The notes: generated by a model from the sequence alone, not told the origin. Counted from the stretch's first letter, positions 1-7,815 are shown. The stretch is 64,000 nucleotides of DNA from Butyrivibrio proteoclasticus (GCF_900115735.1 NZ_FOXO01000005.1:1-64000); one strand, 5' to 3'. Numbers and translations: made by a program.

Positions 1-242
1 CAGGAACACAACGTTTTAACGAACTTGAAAGGAATATTCCGGACATCACCAGAGCTATGCTGACCAGACAGTTAAGACAATTGGAAAATGACAAACTGAT
101 AACCAGAAAGGTATATGCCGAAGTTCCTCCCAGAGTTGAATATAGTCTTAGCGAAATGGGCGAAAAATTCAGGAAGGTCTTGGATCAGATTGAACTTTTC
201 GGCTTTGAATATATTAAAGAAATAGAAAAAGCTGAAGGTTGA
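1..242 (+). CDS. HxlR-family winged-helix regulator (C-terminal part)
   Basis: The reading frame is open from the left edge (codons start at base 3), so the N-terminus lies outside the window. The visible part contains the HxlR winged-helix signature: FNELERNIPDI, then an MLTRQLRQLE recognition-helix region, then a wing ending in PPRVEYSLSEMG. HxlR proteins are dimeric DNA-binding regulators, often sensing redox or electrophile stress and often placed next to flavin reductases or NADPH oxidoreductases. That fits the flavin-reductase remnant that converges on it at 279-455. The target and inducer cannot be read from sequence. The family call is firm. Confidence 0.9.
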   Translation, partial: GTQRFNELERNIPDITRAMLTRQLRQLENDKLITRKVYAEVPPRVEYSLSEMGEKFRKVLDQIELFGFEYIKEIEKAEG

Positions 243-256
243 GCCCTCAGCTTTTT
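226..256 (+). terminator. Rho-independent terminator of the HxlR gene
   Basis: The arms AAAAAGCTGA (226-235) and TCAGCTTTTT (247-256) pair around an 11-nt loop. The left arm overlaps the last codons of the regulator and the right arm ends in a T run. Confidence 0.7.
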
Positions 257-278
257 CATTATTGCAAATTGTTGTCCA

Positions 279-455
279 TCAAAAGAGCTTCTTTCCATCT
301 GAAAAAGCCTCTCCGACTCTTCCGGACACCTTATAATAACCATGTGTGTAAGGATCAAAAGGCGATAGCTTCAAGAGAATCTATATTAACCTTGTCTCCA
401 GACATATTTGCTTCCTCAATAGAGGTTTTTACGACTTTTCCGATAACTCCCATAA
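279..455 (-). pseudogene. Flavin-reductase-like C-terminal remnant
   Basis: From about base 455 downwards the minus strand encodes GKVVKTSIEEANMSGDKVN followed, after one frame change, by FDPYTHGYYKVSGRVGEAF and DGKKLF-stop. This resembles the C-terminal end of FMN-binding flavin-reductase-like proteins (recognised from memory of the family). The frame break falls at a TTTT run (plus-strand AAAA, 357-360), where one extra base produces an early TGA at 355-357. The N-terminal flavin-binding part is missing and replaced by a beta-lactamase-type N-terminus. It is clearly a remnant; the precise family is less certain. Confidence 0.6.
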
Positions 456-771
456 CTGATTCATCAAAATAGTCCGGAACTCCTGAAGTGTGATTCAATA
501 GTTGTCTTACTGTCACACAGGGATCGATGTGTTTAAGATCAAAATCCAGAATTGCTCCGATAGTATCTTCAAATTTCAGCTTCTCTGCTTCAATCAATTG
601 CAAGATGCCCACAGCAACAAAAGTCTTACTCATGGAAGCAGACGCAAATCTTGTTTCAATCGTATTGGGAATCTCATTTGCCAAGTCAGCAAACCCGCCG
701 CTGTAATTCAGTAATACTTCTTTGTGTTTTACTATATATGCATTCCCTCTAAAATCTTTATCCATCACCAT
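355..771 (-). pseudogene. Truncated serine beta-lactamase/class C PBP-like N-terminus fused to a foreign tail
   Basis: Residues 1-105 are the start of a beta-lactamase/transpeptidase-like serine hydrolase. They show the S46-M-S-K49 catalytic motif (context FASASMSK) and LLNHTSGVPDYFDE at about 92-104. Such proteins normally run past 300 residues and need a Tyr/Ser-x-Asn and a later KTG-type motif, both absent here. From about residue 107 the sequence switches to a flavin-reductase-like tail. The start has a good ribosome site (GGGGAG, 7 nt upstream of ATG 771). It might still be translated, but it cannot form a complete active site. Confidence 0.75.
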
Positions 772-803
772 AGTAATCTCCCCTAAGCAAGATAAAACTG
801 AAA

Positions 804-1412
804 TTAAATAGTGATACTATCCTTGTATTTTTCAAACAGCTCGTGTGAATATTCCTTCTTCATATCCGAGTCCCTTACGATACTCCAAAGAGACGCGGCT
901 GCTTTCAGCCTTTCATCAAATATCTTCGTTGCATCATCCGCACAAAAATCTTTTACAAACTTATTCCACTGAAGTGCTGATTTATCATATTTGACGTATA
1001 TCTTCTTCCCATAGTAGATATCCAGGAGATCTCCAAGCGTAAAAGATTCATCTCCATTTTCCTTTACAGCTTTAGCAGACGCAACCATGTCAACATTGAA
1101 CTTGAACGGTCTTACTCCTGTCTGCTCCGCATAAAATTCCCGAAATCTGTTGCCAAAAGTAAATCCACACTCTATAAGCCCTGTACTAAGAGTCAGTTCC
1201 TTTACCGTGATCTTTGTACATTTTATTCTTCTCTTTTCAGGCAGGACTTTTTCACCGGAGAAATATGCCTTAATAACATCGTTCAACTCTATTTTGCTTC
1301 CACTGGCCTTAAGACCAAGCTCTTTACATATTTTGATCAGTTCTTCGCGATACCAATAATACTTACAAAATTCGTCGAAGTCTTTTATTTCGCTAAAATC
1401 CGGGCGTTCCAT
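804..1412 (-). CDS. SAP-domain protein (DUF6434-like)
   Basis: This 202-residue soluble protein has an N-terminal helix-extended-helix resembling the SAP fold (about 12-52: YYWYREELIKICKELGLKAS, then LNDVIKAYFSG). The rest resembles the DUF6434 type, including a TLSTGLIECGFTFGNRFREF stretch. SAP motifs usually bind nucleic acid, but the biochemical role of this class is unknown. It lies 5 bp downstream of the DUF3781 gene on the same strand, so the two are probably co-transcribed. The gene appears intact, unlike several neighbours. Family assignment is from memory. Confidence 0.7.
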   Translation of the reverse strand: MERPDFSEIKDFDEFCKYYWYREELIKICKELGLKASGSKIELNDVIKAYFSGEKVLPEKRRIKCTKITVKELTLSTGLIECGFTFGNRFREFYAEQTGVRPFKFNVDMVASAKAVKENGDESFTLGDLLDIYYGKKIYVKYDKSALQWNKFVKDFCADDATKIFDERLKAAASLWSIVRDSDMKKEYSHELFEKYKDSITI

Positions 1413-1417
1413 CCTGG

Positions 1418-1666
1418 CTATCTCTTTTCTTTATGGGCTGTAATAATTGTATAACTGCTGGCATTCACAGTGATAATGCATCCTTCGATACAAATATACC
1501 AATTCTTTCCCTGCTTGCTTATCTCCGCCTTTTTTGACATTATCTTTGACTTGCACCAATCGACAACATCGACTTCATTGAGCGAAAGATTCTTCTTTAT
1601 CCGATCCACCCCCATGGCAGTTGTATGTATTCTATCAATGTTATCAAAGAGTATCTGTTTATCCAT
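1418..1666 (-). CDS. DUF3781 family protein
   Basis: This 82-residue protein matches the small DUF3781 family. Typical features are IHTTAMGVDRIKKNLSL near the N-terminus, DVVDWCKSKI in the middle and an ending built on CIITVNASSYTIITAHK. There are no membrane segments. Function is unknown; in Firmicutes these genes occur in strings of small accessory genes like this one. It precedes the SAP-domain gene by 5 bp, suggesting one transcript. Confidence 0.8.
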   Translation of the reverse strand: MDKQILFDNIDRIHTTAMGVDRIKKNLSLNEVDVVDWCKSKIMSKKAEISKQGKNWYICIEGCIITVNASSYTIITAHKEKR

Positions 1667-1703
1667 TTATATTCCTCGCTTATCCGGAAAATCAACTTTC
1701 GGT

Positions 1704-2009
1704 TTAAGGATGTAAAACAAATACTTGATTGGGATACCCAAACTCCTCAGTCATTTCGCCCTCTTGAAATCCGAATTTTTTATACAAAGCTCTCGGAGCA
1801 ATTCCTTTTTCATCATTTTCACGAAACGTTGATACCGTGATTTCCCTACTTCTATCCAATTCAGCAAGCGCTTTTCTCAGAAGGATTGAAGCCACCCCTT
1901 GCTGCCTGTATTCAGGATCCACAGCAAGACAACAGATCATATTTCTATTACGTGAAAACAGCTCGTAGCCCAATCCTCTTTCTTTATTTCCATTTCGATG
2001 ACATTCCAT
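1704..2009 (-). pseudogene. GNAT acetyltransferase C-terminal fragment
   Basis: The homologous part runs from about base 1965 to 1704. It contains the acetyl-CoA-binding segment CLAVDPEYRQQGVASILL (R/Q-x-x-G-x-A pattern) and an end resembling ALYKKFGFQEGE...FGYPNQVF. The N-terminal half of the GNAT fold is absent. The first residues of this frame are only the out-of-frame 3' end of the upstream GNAT gene. No ribosome site is visible. It looks like what remains after a deletion joined two acetyltransferase genes near base 1970. Confidence 0.75.
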
Positions 2010-2470
2010 GGCTGTTTGCTCACTATTTCCTTATCTATAAATCCAACCTTCTTATAACATTTATGAGCCAACTCGTTGTTTTCAAAAACACCGATGGTTA
2101 CAACATCAACGCCAAGAATCTCAAAGGCATATTTCAGACCAACCTGTAACATCTGGGTTCCATAACCTTTGCCACGAATAGAGTCATCTACAACCACCCA
2201 TCCAAAACGAAGTATTTTATTATCTCCGTGCAAATATCTCATGATAAACTGTCCGAAAACCCCGTTTTCATCAAATGCTATCCATGGATAAAAGTTATCC
2301 GGTTCTTTACAGTCACCATTATTCAGGCGGTATTTCTCATCAATAGTTTCTGCTGATATTGGAAACTCACCAAAGAGTTCTCCTCCCCATTTGAGGAATG
2401 CATCTTTATCTTTAACCCATTCTGCTATCTTTACGGCGTCACTACTTTTGTATTGTCGTAACCTAACCAT
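1937..2470 (-). CDS. GNAT family N-acetyltransferase (RimJ/RimL-like)
   Basis: The GNAT fold carries motif A at about residues 95-118: VVVDDSIRGKGYGTQML, with R/G-x-G-x-G for CoA pyrophosphate, then CYKKVGF. ATG 2470 is preferred to the TTG two codons earlier because GAGG sits 9 nt upstream. The family-like sequence ends near NVIEMEIKKED. The last dozen residues (ATSCFHVIEI) seem to derive from the fused downstream fragment, so the tail is probably not native. The catalytic fold is essentially complete and may be active. Substrate unknown. Confidence 0.8.
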   Translation of the reverse strand: MVRLRQYKSSDAVKIAEWVKDKDAFLKWGGELFGEFPISAETIDEKYRLNNGDCKEPDNFYPWIAFDENGVFGQFIMRYLHGDNKILRFGWVVVDDSIRGKGYGTQMLQVGLKYAFEILGVDVVTIGVFENNELAHKCYKKVGFIDKEIVSKQPWNVIEMEIKKEDWATSCFHVIEI

Positions 2471-2525
2471 AATCAATTACCTCATCGAACGATAAACTGA
2501 AATTCAAAACTTATACTTTATACAT

Positions 2526-2864
2526 TTATTTCAATTTATTCTTTATTCTCAGACATGCTTCAGTATGCATGATCCAATGTCTGGAAAACGGCATCTGTAT
2601 AAGTCCTCGTAAATCTTTATTGCACCAGTAATCAATCAACCAAACAGCATTCTCATCCGAACTGACTACACTCAACGCTTTCAGTTCTTCCCTTCGTTCA
2701 TTCATTACCTTGATTTTAAGATCATTAAATGTATCTGCCTTTTTGATCAGCGACTGCATTCTTTTATTCTGTTCAGACCACTCTTTATTCATAGCTATTA
2801 TTCCTCGCTGATATGAACCGTTTGTCATCGTGCATTTAACTGAAAGATTCTTCTCCCTCATCAC
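2526..2864 (-). pseudogene. Internally deleted DinB-like (four-helix) protein
   Basis: The 112-residue product starts like clostridial DinB-like proteins (NKEWSEQNKRMQSLIKKADT) and ends like them (DENAVWLIDYWCNKDLRGLI, then MPFSRHWIMHTEACLRIKNK). Those proteins are about 200 residues; the middle, including the usual metal-binding His region, is missing in frame near residue 46. The start overlaps the stop of the upstream GNAT (TGATG), giving translational coupling. The family comparison is from memory, so the deletion is an inference that an alignment would settle. Confidence 0.55.
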
Positions 2865-3310
2865 TCACATTTCTTAATATAATAAATGAATTCATTATCC
2901 CGACTCACTTCCACATATCCCAGCTTGGTATAAAAGGCGTTTGTTCTGACATTCCAAATGGGCGTATCTAATACAAATTCCTTTACATTTGAAAACATTG
3001 TCTCAATTTCCTGCATCATGTAGACTCCATAGCCTTTGCGATAATGCTCTGGGCTTACAAAGATCCTTCCAATGTTCAACTTGTCTTTTTCCAAAAATAG
3101 AATCGCACCGCCAACAATTAGTCCATTGTCCGTGAGCATATACAAATGATTTGTTCTGGCCATCTTTGTGTGATAAGAAACAGACATATATCCAGGTGGC
3201 CCACCAGCTGACGGTGCTCCAACCTGAACATCGCTATCAAAAGCTCTTTTAGATATTCCATTAAGTGTCAAAGCATCAGAAGTGCTTGCTTTTACAAATT
3301 GTAGGCTCAT
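2861..3310 (-). CDS. GNAT family N-acetyltransferase
   Basis: This 149-residue single-domain acetyltransferase has motif A at about residues 82-100 (IGRIFVSPEHYRKGYGVYMM) and ends with AFYTKLGYVEVSRDNEF, the typical beta6-alpha4 region. The length is normal. It is coupled by a 4-bp overlap to the deleted DinB-like gene downstream. No substrate can be predicted; such standalone enzymes in accessory regions often modify small toxic molecules. Confidence 0.85.
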   Translation of the reverse strand: MSLQFVKASTSDALTLNGISKRAFDSDVQVGAPSAGGPPGYMSVSYHTKMARTNHLYMLTDNGLIVGGAILFLEKDKLNIGRIFVSPEHYRKGYGVYMMQEIETMFSNVKEFVLDTPIWNVRTNAFYTKLGYVEVSRDNEFIYYIKKCE

Positions 3311-3398
3311 ATCTTTACCCCCTTCTTTTCATCATCAGATAGCAGTTAATCCCACTCATTCGAAATATTCCTTCCGTTGCCCCTTGCAAACTCTGATT

Positions 3399-3782
3399 CT
3401 ACTCCGTTATCTCTATCTGATTGCCTTCGATTACAACTATGCAACTTTCGTAATAATTATCACCAGTCGTACGCGGTCCACTTACAACCTCAAAACCGTC
3501 CTTTTTTAACCTTGTCGTTAGCTCATCAACTTTCTCTGTGCTACCAGCGCTAAAAGCAACATGAGCATAACCTGTACGATTCAAGTTCTTTTCCATATCT
3601 ACAAGTCCAGGTTTATTCATTATTTCCAGCCTTGAACCATCCCCAAAGCTGATAAAGTACGATCTAAATCCTGTATTCTTATTGTGATAACCGGCATTAG
3701 AACTACCATCTAAATATTTAATAAAGAATTCTCTGGCTTCTTCTAGCTCATTTACATACAGGGCTACATGCTCTATTTTCAT
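3399..3782 (-). CDS. VOC (glyoxalase/bleomycin-resistance fold) protein
   Basis: This 127-residue protein has the vicinal-oxygen-chelate pattern. It opens with MKIEHVALYVNELEEAREFF (metal-ligand-type His5) and has a central GYAHVAFSAGSTEKVDEL repeat half. The end matches the usual PRTTGDNYYESCIVVIEGNQ, with E at a metal-ligand position. Members are dioxygenases, isomerases or drug-binding resistance proteins. The exact reaction is not predictable. The length is normal and the gene seems intact. Confidence 0.85.
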   Translation of the reverse strand: MKIEHVALYVNELEEAREFFIKYLDGSSNAGYHNKNTGFRSYFISFGDGSRLEIMNKPGLVDMEKNLNRTGYAHVAFSAGSTEKVDELTTRLKKDGFEVVSGPRTTGDNYYESCIVVIEGNQIEITE

Positions 3783-3858
3783 TAATCACTCTCCTGAATT
3801 TATATTTGTTGGTTTCTTTGCGCCAAATAAAATCAATATAGTTCTTCATTTGCAGCAT

Positions 3859-3945
3859 TTATACATATGTCAAAGATCCACGGTTATCAACACGTGAATG
3901 AAGCTGATATATTTTAACTTTTCCAAATATTTCTTTTATCACCAT
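3859..3945 (-). pseudogene. Short remnant, possibly of a sugar epimerase/ketoisomerase
   Basis: A 28-codon frame begins at ATG 3945 behind a good GGAGG (about 13 nt upstream). It encodes IFGKVKIYQLHSRVDNRGSL and then stops. The phrase D-x-R-G-S-L resembles the N-terminal strand of RmlC-like or FdtA-like cupin sugar enzymes, but the match is short. It reads as the 5' end of a larger gene cut off by deletion. Confidence 0.3.
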
Positions 3946-3983
3946 ATCCACCGTATCCTCCGTTAATCACCGCAACAATTCAT

Positions 3984-4736
3984 TTATTTCATCCTCTCCT
4001 CCGGCTTTTTCTTTGAAAACCATCCACGGAATATTCCACCCTTTACTATGGAAACCACTGTAAAGAATATATCCGCAGCCAGAATGAACAGGAACGAAGG
4101 CAGCATTATTCTCGTGTAATGCTTTCCATATTCCTTCCCTCGATTAATATAGGAGGCTATCCAGATGTCAAAGGTAATAATTCCACATCCAAAGAACAGA
4201 ACCTCTGCTACATTCTTTAAAAAATTCAGCAAAACATTTCTGTCTAAAAAGTTTCCTGAATCAATCCCTGTAAGAATAAGGTTCAGTATCGTGACTGCAA
4301 AAACTACAACGATCATGATCCGCATCACATTCATCATGACTCCGCCGCCTATTCCCAAGCCACCGCACCACTTAATTTTACTCCTTATACAGAAGTTCTC
4401 CATGATCTGCATAAGCGGCTCATTCTGTCTGCCTTCTATAAAGCCATTATTTGCAATTGTATATACCCTGATCTTCGGATTATTGCTTTTGCACCAGACT
4501 TCCATCTCCCTTAGAAAAGGAAGTACGTGGGATGGGACGCCGTCCACATAAAGCGGCATTGCAAAAACAACTGCATCCGCATCCTCAAGTTCTTTTAAGA
4601 TATTCTCATAATCAGCCTTTGTACGGAGCTTCATTCTCTTTTTTGTTCCGGAAACAAAAATGCTTGTCATGTCGGCGATAAAACCTGATGCAGAAAGTCT
4701 CTTCTTGGGGCTGCAATCAATAAAAACTGTCTTCAT
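3984..4736 (-). CDS. Flavodoxin-fold oxidoreductase with membrane-spanning C-terminus
   Basis: Residues 1-125 form a flavodoxin-like NAD(P)H-dependent oxidoreductase half: IDCSPKKRLSASG FMN-phosphate loop, AVVFAMPLYVDGVPSHVLPF, then a YTIANNGFIEGRQN loop. Residues about 130-235 contain three hydrophobic segments (VMRIMIVVVFAVTILNLIL, VAEVLFFGCGIITFDIWIA, RIMLPSFLFILAADIFFTVV) and a basic tail. Its start overlaps the 3' end of the second flavodoxin-fold gene by 4 bp (4733-4736), so the pair is translationally coupled. A membrane flavoprotein partner is plausible; the reaction is unknown. Confidence 0.75.
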   Translation of the reverse strand: MKTVFIDCSPKKRLSASGFIADMTSIFVSGTKKRMKLRTKADYENILKELEDADAVVFAMPLYVDGVPSHVLPFLREMEVWCKSNNPKIRVYTIANNGFIEGRQNEPLMQIMENFCIRSKIKWCGGLGIGGGVMMNVMRIMIVVVFAVTILNLILTGIDSGNFLDRNVLLNFLKNVAEVLFFGCGIITFDIWIASYINRGKEYGKHYTRIMLPSFLFILAADIFFTVVSIVKGGIFRGWFSKKKPEERMK

Positions 4737-5224
4737 ATCTTCGATACCTCCAGGTCAGTGATATCATCCATAAATATAATTTCAGCAGACTGATATCCGT
4801 GGTTGATCCTGTTTCTCTCCACCATCAATTCCCACGTACTCTTTTCATTATCACTAATATCACCGTAGACTATTACCTTCCATGTGCCCTTTCTTCCGTA
4901 CCTTAAAGTATGATGCATCTCCCCTCCGCGATATGTGCTCATGGGAGTTGATGTCCCAATTGACCTGTCAAGAATGTTCTTAACCTCCGGGCTGTATCCG
5001 CCGTAGCAATTCTCAGTGATGATCACAAGGTCATCAGCCTGTCCGATCACCCTGCACATTTGATGAAGAGAATCCATCATGCCACAGGTTGCCGGGTGTC
5101 TTGTCCAGCAGTCAAAGCACCCCTGGCAAGGTGCATACTTACCATCAGCCCATATCACATCCGAAAGCTTTGTGCTGACTTGCTTATGAAAATTCTCGTC
5201 AAGATCGTGAATTATCATCCTCAT
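4733..5224 (-). CDS. Flavodoxin-fold NAD(P)H-dependent FMN reductase-like protein
   Basis: This 163-residue flavodoxin-like protein carries the CQGCFDCWTRHPATC cysteine cluster typical of iron-sulfur-flavoprotein/NADPH-FMN-reductase relatives. An ITENCYGGYSPEVKNILDRS segment places it in the same fold. The usual N-terminal phosphate loop is short or atypical (the protein starts MRMIIHDLDEN). The ribosome site GGAGG lies just upstream of ATG 5224. It is coupled to the downstream membrane-tailed flavodoxin by a 4-bp overlap, suggesting the two act together in electron transfer. Confidence 0.75.
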   Translation of the reverse strand: MRMIIHDLDENFHKQVSTKLSDVIWADGKYAPCQGCFDCWTRHPATCGMMDSLHQMCRVIGQADDLVIITENCYGGYSPEVKNILDRSIGTSTPMSTYRGGEMHHTLRYGRKGTWKVIVYGDISDNEKSTWELMVERNRINHGYQSAEIIFMDDITDLEVSKI

Positions 5225-5260
5225 ATTTGTTCCTCCTTCACAACCTGATTATCTTCTGTT

Positions 5261-5611
5261 TTAACCTTTCAAAAATTCAAGAACAGCCTGATTAAACCTC
5301 CCTGGTTGCTTATTAGCTATAAAGTGATTGCCCTTAATGAAAGCAAGCTCAGAACGAGGAATTCTCGAAGCAATCAGCCTTGTGTGTTCTTCTTTTATCA
5401 CGTCCCTTGTACCGGCAATAACCAGGGTTTTTGCTTGTATTAGTGCCAGGTCTTCTGGCTTCACATTAGGATCGTTTACCATCAAGCCAAGCATTTCAGC
5501 ATTTAATCTTGCAGATTCACTTTTTTCTGCAAATCTCATTGCAATCTTATAGCCTATTTCTATGGGAATCTGTCCTTTTTTCAGTCCGATTAACTTAAAA
5601 TTGCTGATCAC
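5261..5611 (-). pseudogene. Alpha/beta hydrolase C-terminal half
   Basis: The frame encodes only the last half of an alpha/beta hydrolase. It has the strand before the acid residue (IQAKTLVIAGTRDVI, with Asp) and the catalytic-His loop (IKGNHFIANKQPGRFNQAVL). The nucleophile elbow G-x-S-x-G and oxyanion region are missing. The start is a GTG with AAAGGA upstream, likely fortuitous. It matches the pattern of truncated genes in this island and should not be catalytically competent. Confidence 0.7.
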
Positions 5612-5634
5612 TGAATTTCCTTTACCGAATGTTG

Positions 5635-6228
5635 TTACTTTCCGTATTCGTTCACATACTTGATCACATCATTCTTTTTATTAATTTTCTCAATTATTGA
5701 CGTGTCCAATAAATTAAAAAAATCTTCAAACTGAATCTGCGAATTACTTCTTATTTTCTTAAGCATTTCAGTATCTTTCAGTTTTCTTTCCGCTTCGCTC
5801 CTAGGATATCCCTGCCCAAACGGTTCAGAAAAGAGCGCTTTTATTGTTTTATCAAAGTTTTCAACGCCTGCCCAAGTATAATCTTCGCCCAATGGAAGTG
5901 AAATAGCATTACCATTATTAATCTGTGCAAACAGATAAGCGTCCTTTGGAGTAGGCGCATATCCACAAATTACTCCAGGCATACTGTTACACGCCAGCAT
6001 CATTCCCTGTCCGGATGAACAACCGGTAACAACAAAGTCAACTGCGCCGCTTGCAATTAGTATTCCAACAAGAACCGAAATATCTATATAGGAGTACTTT
6101 TCCTGCTCATCTAATGTACAGCCAAAGTTGATGACCTCTGCATCTTTAGGGGCATATTTTTTTACAGTATTAAAAATAAGCTCATTTTTTTCAGCCTGAG
6201 AGCTCGCTTGAATTATCCCTATTCTCAT
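5635..6228 (-). CDS. RpiB/LacA/LacB-family sugar-phosphate isomerase
   Basis: This 197-residue protein has the RpiB/LacAB fold signatures: a nucleotide-like N-terminus (MRIGIIQASSQAEKNELI) and the active-site cysteine loop VTGCSSGQG (Cys70), where RpiB usually has CGTGxG-type sequence. Family enzymes interconvert ribulose/ribose 5-phosphate or galactose/tagatose 6-phosphate. The C-terminal extension (about 140-197) is longer than in canonical RpiB (about 150 residues), so the substrate may differ. It stands alone, without a sugar operon, next to damaged genes. Confidence 0.75.
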   Translation of the reverse strand: MRIGIIQASSQAEKNELIFNTVKKYAPKDAEVINFGCTLDEQEKYSYIDISVLVGILIASGAVDFVVTGCSSGQGMMLACNSMPGVICGYAPTPKDAYLFAQINNGNAISLPLGEDYTWAGVENFDKTIKALFSEPFGQGYPRSEAERKLKDTEMLKKIRSNSQIQFEDFFNLLDTSIIEKINKKNDVIKYVNEYGK

Positions 6229-6252
6229 TGCGCCATCCTTAAATCATTCATG

Positions 6253-6459
6253 CTAATCAATTATTTTTTTTGGCCATTTACAGATTCCCACCTCAAGAGC
6301 TCTTTCTTCCTTCAGATGAAAATCTGCATATTTACAATACCAGCAGCCTTTCAAGCTTGGAATTGCATCCTCTCTTGGAGTGTATGCAGGGCAGATATCT
6401 TCTGGCCACACACTTCCGTCTCTCTTGGGAATATCATAATTGTTTGTGTTTTTATCCAT
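6253..6459 (-). CDS. Small cysteine-containing protein of unknown function
   Basis: A 68-residue hydrophilic protein with Cys residues in ICPAYTP, GCWYCKYADFH and GICKWPKK. The CxxC plus two further Cys suggests a small zinc site. The sequence NYDIPKRDGSVWPEDICPAY looks like a conserved small family in related clostridia (memory, unverified). The ribosome site is weak. It is followed by the isomerase gene 24 bp downstream. Confidence 0.6.
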   Translation of the reverse strand: MDKNTNNYDIPKRDGSVWPEDICPAYTPREDAIPSLKGCWYCKYADFHLKEERALEVGICKWPKKIID

Positions 6460-6561
6460 TATTTATAGCACCTTACAATGAAGTTCTGCTCTCGGCATCT
6501 ATGCCTCGCCAGAACAAGGTAGTACACTAAGCTCGAAAAAACCTCGCTAAGTGATTACCTT

Positions 6562-7311
6562 TCAAAACCTATAATCCATATAACTATCCATAACTTCAGA
6601 ATATCTGCTCTTTGTTACAGGTATCTGCTCGCCACCGCGAAGCGTAATATCTATCTTGGTCAATTTATCAATTGCTGCTATATTCACAGCTATTGATTCA
6701 TGACATCTTACAAAATCTTTGCTTGAATGATTCTCTGAAAGATATTCTGCAAATCCTATCCTTAAGGTTGGAGTTGATATGATCTCACCATTATCCATGT
6801 GATATGAGACCACGTGATTGCGATATTCTATATAAAGAATGTCACTAAGGTGCAGGGTCTGCATACCACCCTTGATCTTTATACAAACACTTTTATCACT
6901 ACCAATATCCACGCGGGAAATTGCCAGATCAAGAGTTGAAAAGAACTTTTCCTTTTCAATCGGCTTCAAAATATAATTTATGGGATTTACATCAAAAGAC
7001 TCCAGCGCATATGAGCTCTCAGAAGTTGCAAAAATGATCTGGGCATCCGGCTGATTCCACCGTAGTTCTCTGGCAGCCTGTATTCCTGTAACCATTGGCA
7101 TTACAATATCCAAAATGTAAATATGGGGTCTGTAATGCTCGCACTCCTCTATAAGTGTGTCCGGGTGATCAAATACCCTGACATGTGCTTTTATAGAGTT
7201 TTTCTTCAAATAGTCCTGAAGAAGAACATGTACCTTCTCTCTGTCAGACTTGTCATCGTCACATATAGCTATACGTAATTCAGAATTCTCGATAAAGTCC
7301 TTGTTTTCCAT
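6562..7311 (-). CDS. LytTR-family response regulator (orphan)
   Basis: The N-terminal receiver domain (about 12-130) has the acidic cluster AICDDDKSD, the phospho-acceptor in IYILDIVMPM and the lysine in NYILKPIEKEKF. The C-terminal LytTR DNA-binding domain (about 145-249) includes LSDILYIEYRNHVVSYHM and FVRCHESIAVNI. Such regulators usually pair with an AgrC/LytS-type membrane kinase and control secreted peptides, bacteriocins or envelope functions. No kinase is adjacent here. AGGGGG precedes ATG 7311 by 5 nt. Confidence 0.9.
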   Translation of the reverse strand: MENKDFIENSELRIAICDDDKSDREKVHVLLQDYLKKNSIKAHVRVFDHPDTLIEECEHYRPHIYILDIVMPMVTGIQAARELRWNQPDAQIIFATSESSYALESFDVNPINYILKPIEKEKFFSTLDLAISRVDIGSDKSVCIKIKGGMQTLHLSDILYIEYRNHVVSYHMDNGEIISTPTLRIGFAEYLSENHSSKDFVRCHESIAVNIAAIDKLTKIDITLRGGEQIPVTKSRYSEVMDSYMDYRF

Positions 7312-7350
7312 ATGACCCCCTGTAATAGTGTGATTGACTATATCAAACCA

Positions 7351-7359
7351 ATTATATCA
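7351..7359 (-). promoter_or_regulatory. Extended -10 promoter for the LytTR gene
   Basis: On the minus strand TGATATAAT forms an extended -10, about 40 nt upstream of ATG 7311. No good -35 box is visible, which extended -10 promoters tolerate. Confidence 0.4.
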
Positions 7360-7380
7360 GAGTTTTTCATTCTTAAAGTC

Positions 7381-7716
7381 TCATTTGCCCTCAAGTCTGC
7401 GTTTTGCATCAGAATTAGTACTGATAATCTGGGAAAGCTTTGAGCATGCATTCATTTCATGGCAATCTCCACAAGTCTCAACTTTTCTTCCCAGTGCGCA
7501 CTGTCTGATCTCGCACATGGACTGGCAATATGGGAACTTCACCCCCGTAAGCCTGCAGCCTACGCAGTTGATCATGTCGGGTGTTATTTCTACACCATTG
7601 AGCTTTGACCACTCTTTGGCCACTTTTGCTCTTAGATCGTTGTTGTCATTAACTGTTGCTATACGCGCTTCACACTGTTCACAATCAAGTCCGCAAAATG
7701 CGATATAATCTGTCAT
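7381..7716 (-). CDS. DUF3795 cysteine-rich protein
   Basis: This 111-residue protein has the DUF3795 layout: AFCGLDCEQCEARIAT at the N-terminus, INCVGCRLTG in the middle, then CQSMCEIRQCALGRKVETC and CGDCHEMNAC. It has more than ten cysteines, consistent with zinc (or metal cluster) binding. Function is unknown. The frame and start are clear, and a bidirectional hairpin lies upstream at 7775-7815. Confidence 0.85.
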   Translation of the reverse strand: MTDYIAFCGLDCEQCEARIATVNDNNDLRAKVAKEWSKLNGVEITPDMINCVGCRLTGVKFPYCQSMCEIRQCALGRKVETCGDCHEMNACSKLSQIISTNSDAKRRLEGK

Positions 7717-7774
7717 GGCTAATCTCCTTTTCCAAATATGTTTTTCTCTTCCTGTTCTAACTTTATCACCAAAT

Positions 7775-7815
7775 AAAAACAGACCTTATCACTTACACTG
7801 ATAAAGGTCTGTTTT
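7775..7815 (-). terminator. Hairpin terminator, copy 1 of a conserved-loop family
   Basis: On the minus strand AAAACAGACCTTTATC pairs with GATAAGGTCTGTTTTT around the loop AGTGTAAGT. It sits 31 bp after the DUF998 stop codon. It is nearly identical to the hairpin at 9846-9888, and its loop recurs at 12958-12987. Confidence 0.8.

Noticed and set aside
6460-6561. GTTCTG/CAGAAC and GGCAT/ATGCC dyads after the LytTR gene
   Set aside because: The stem is imperfect and no T run follows, so neither a terminator nor an RNA gene could be supported.
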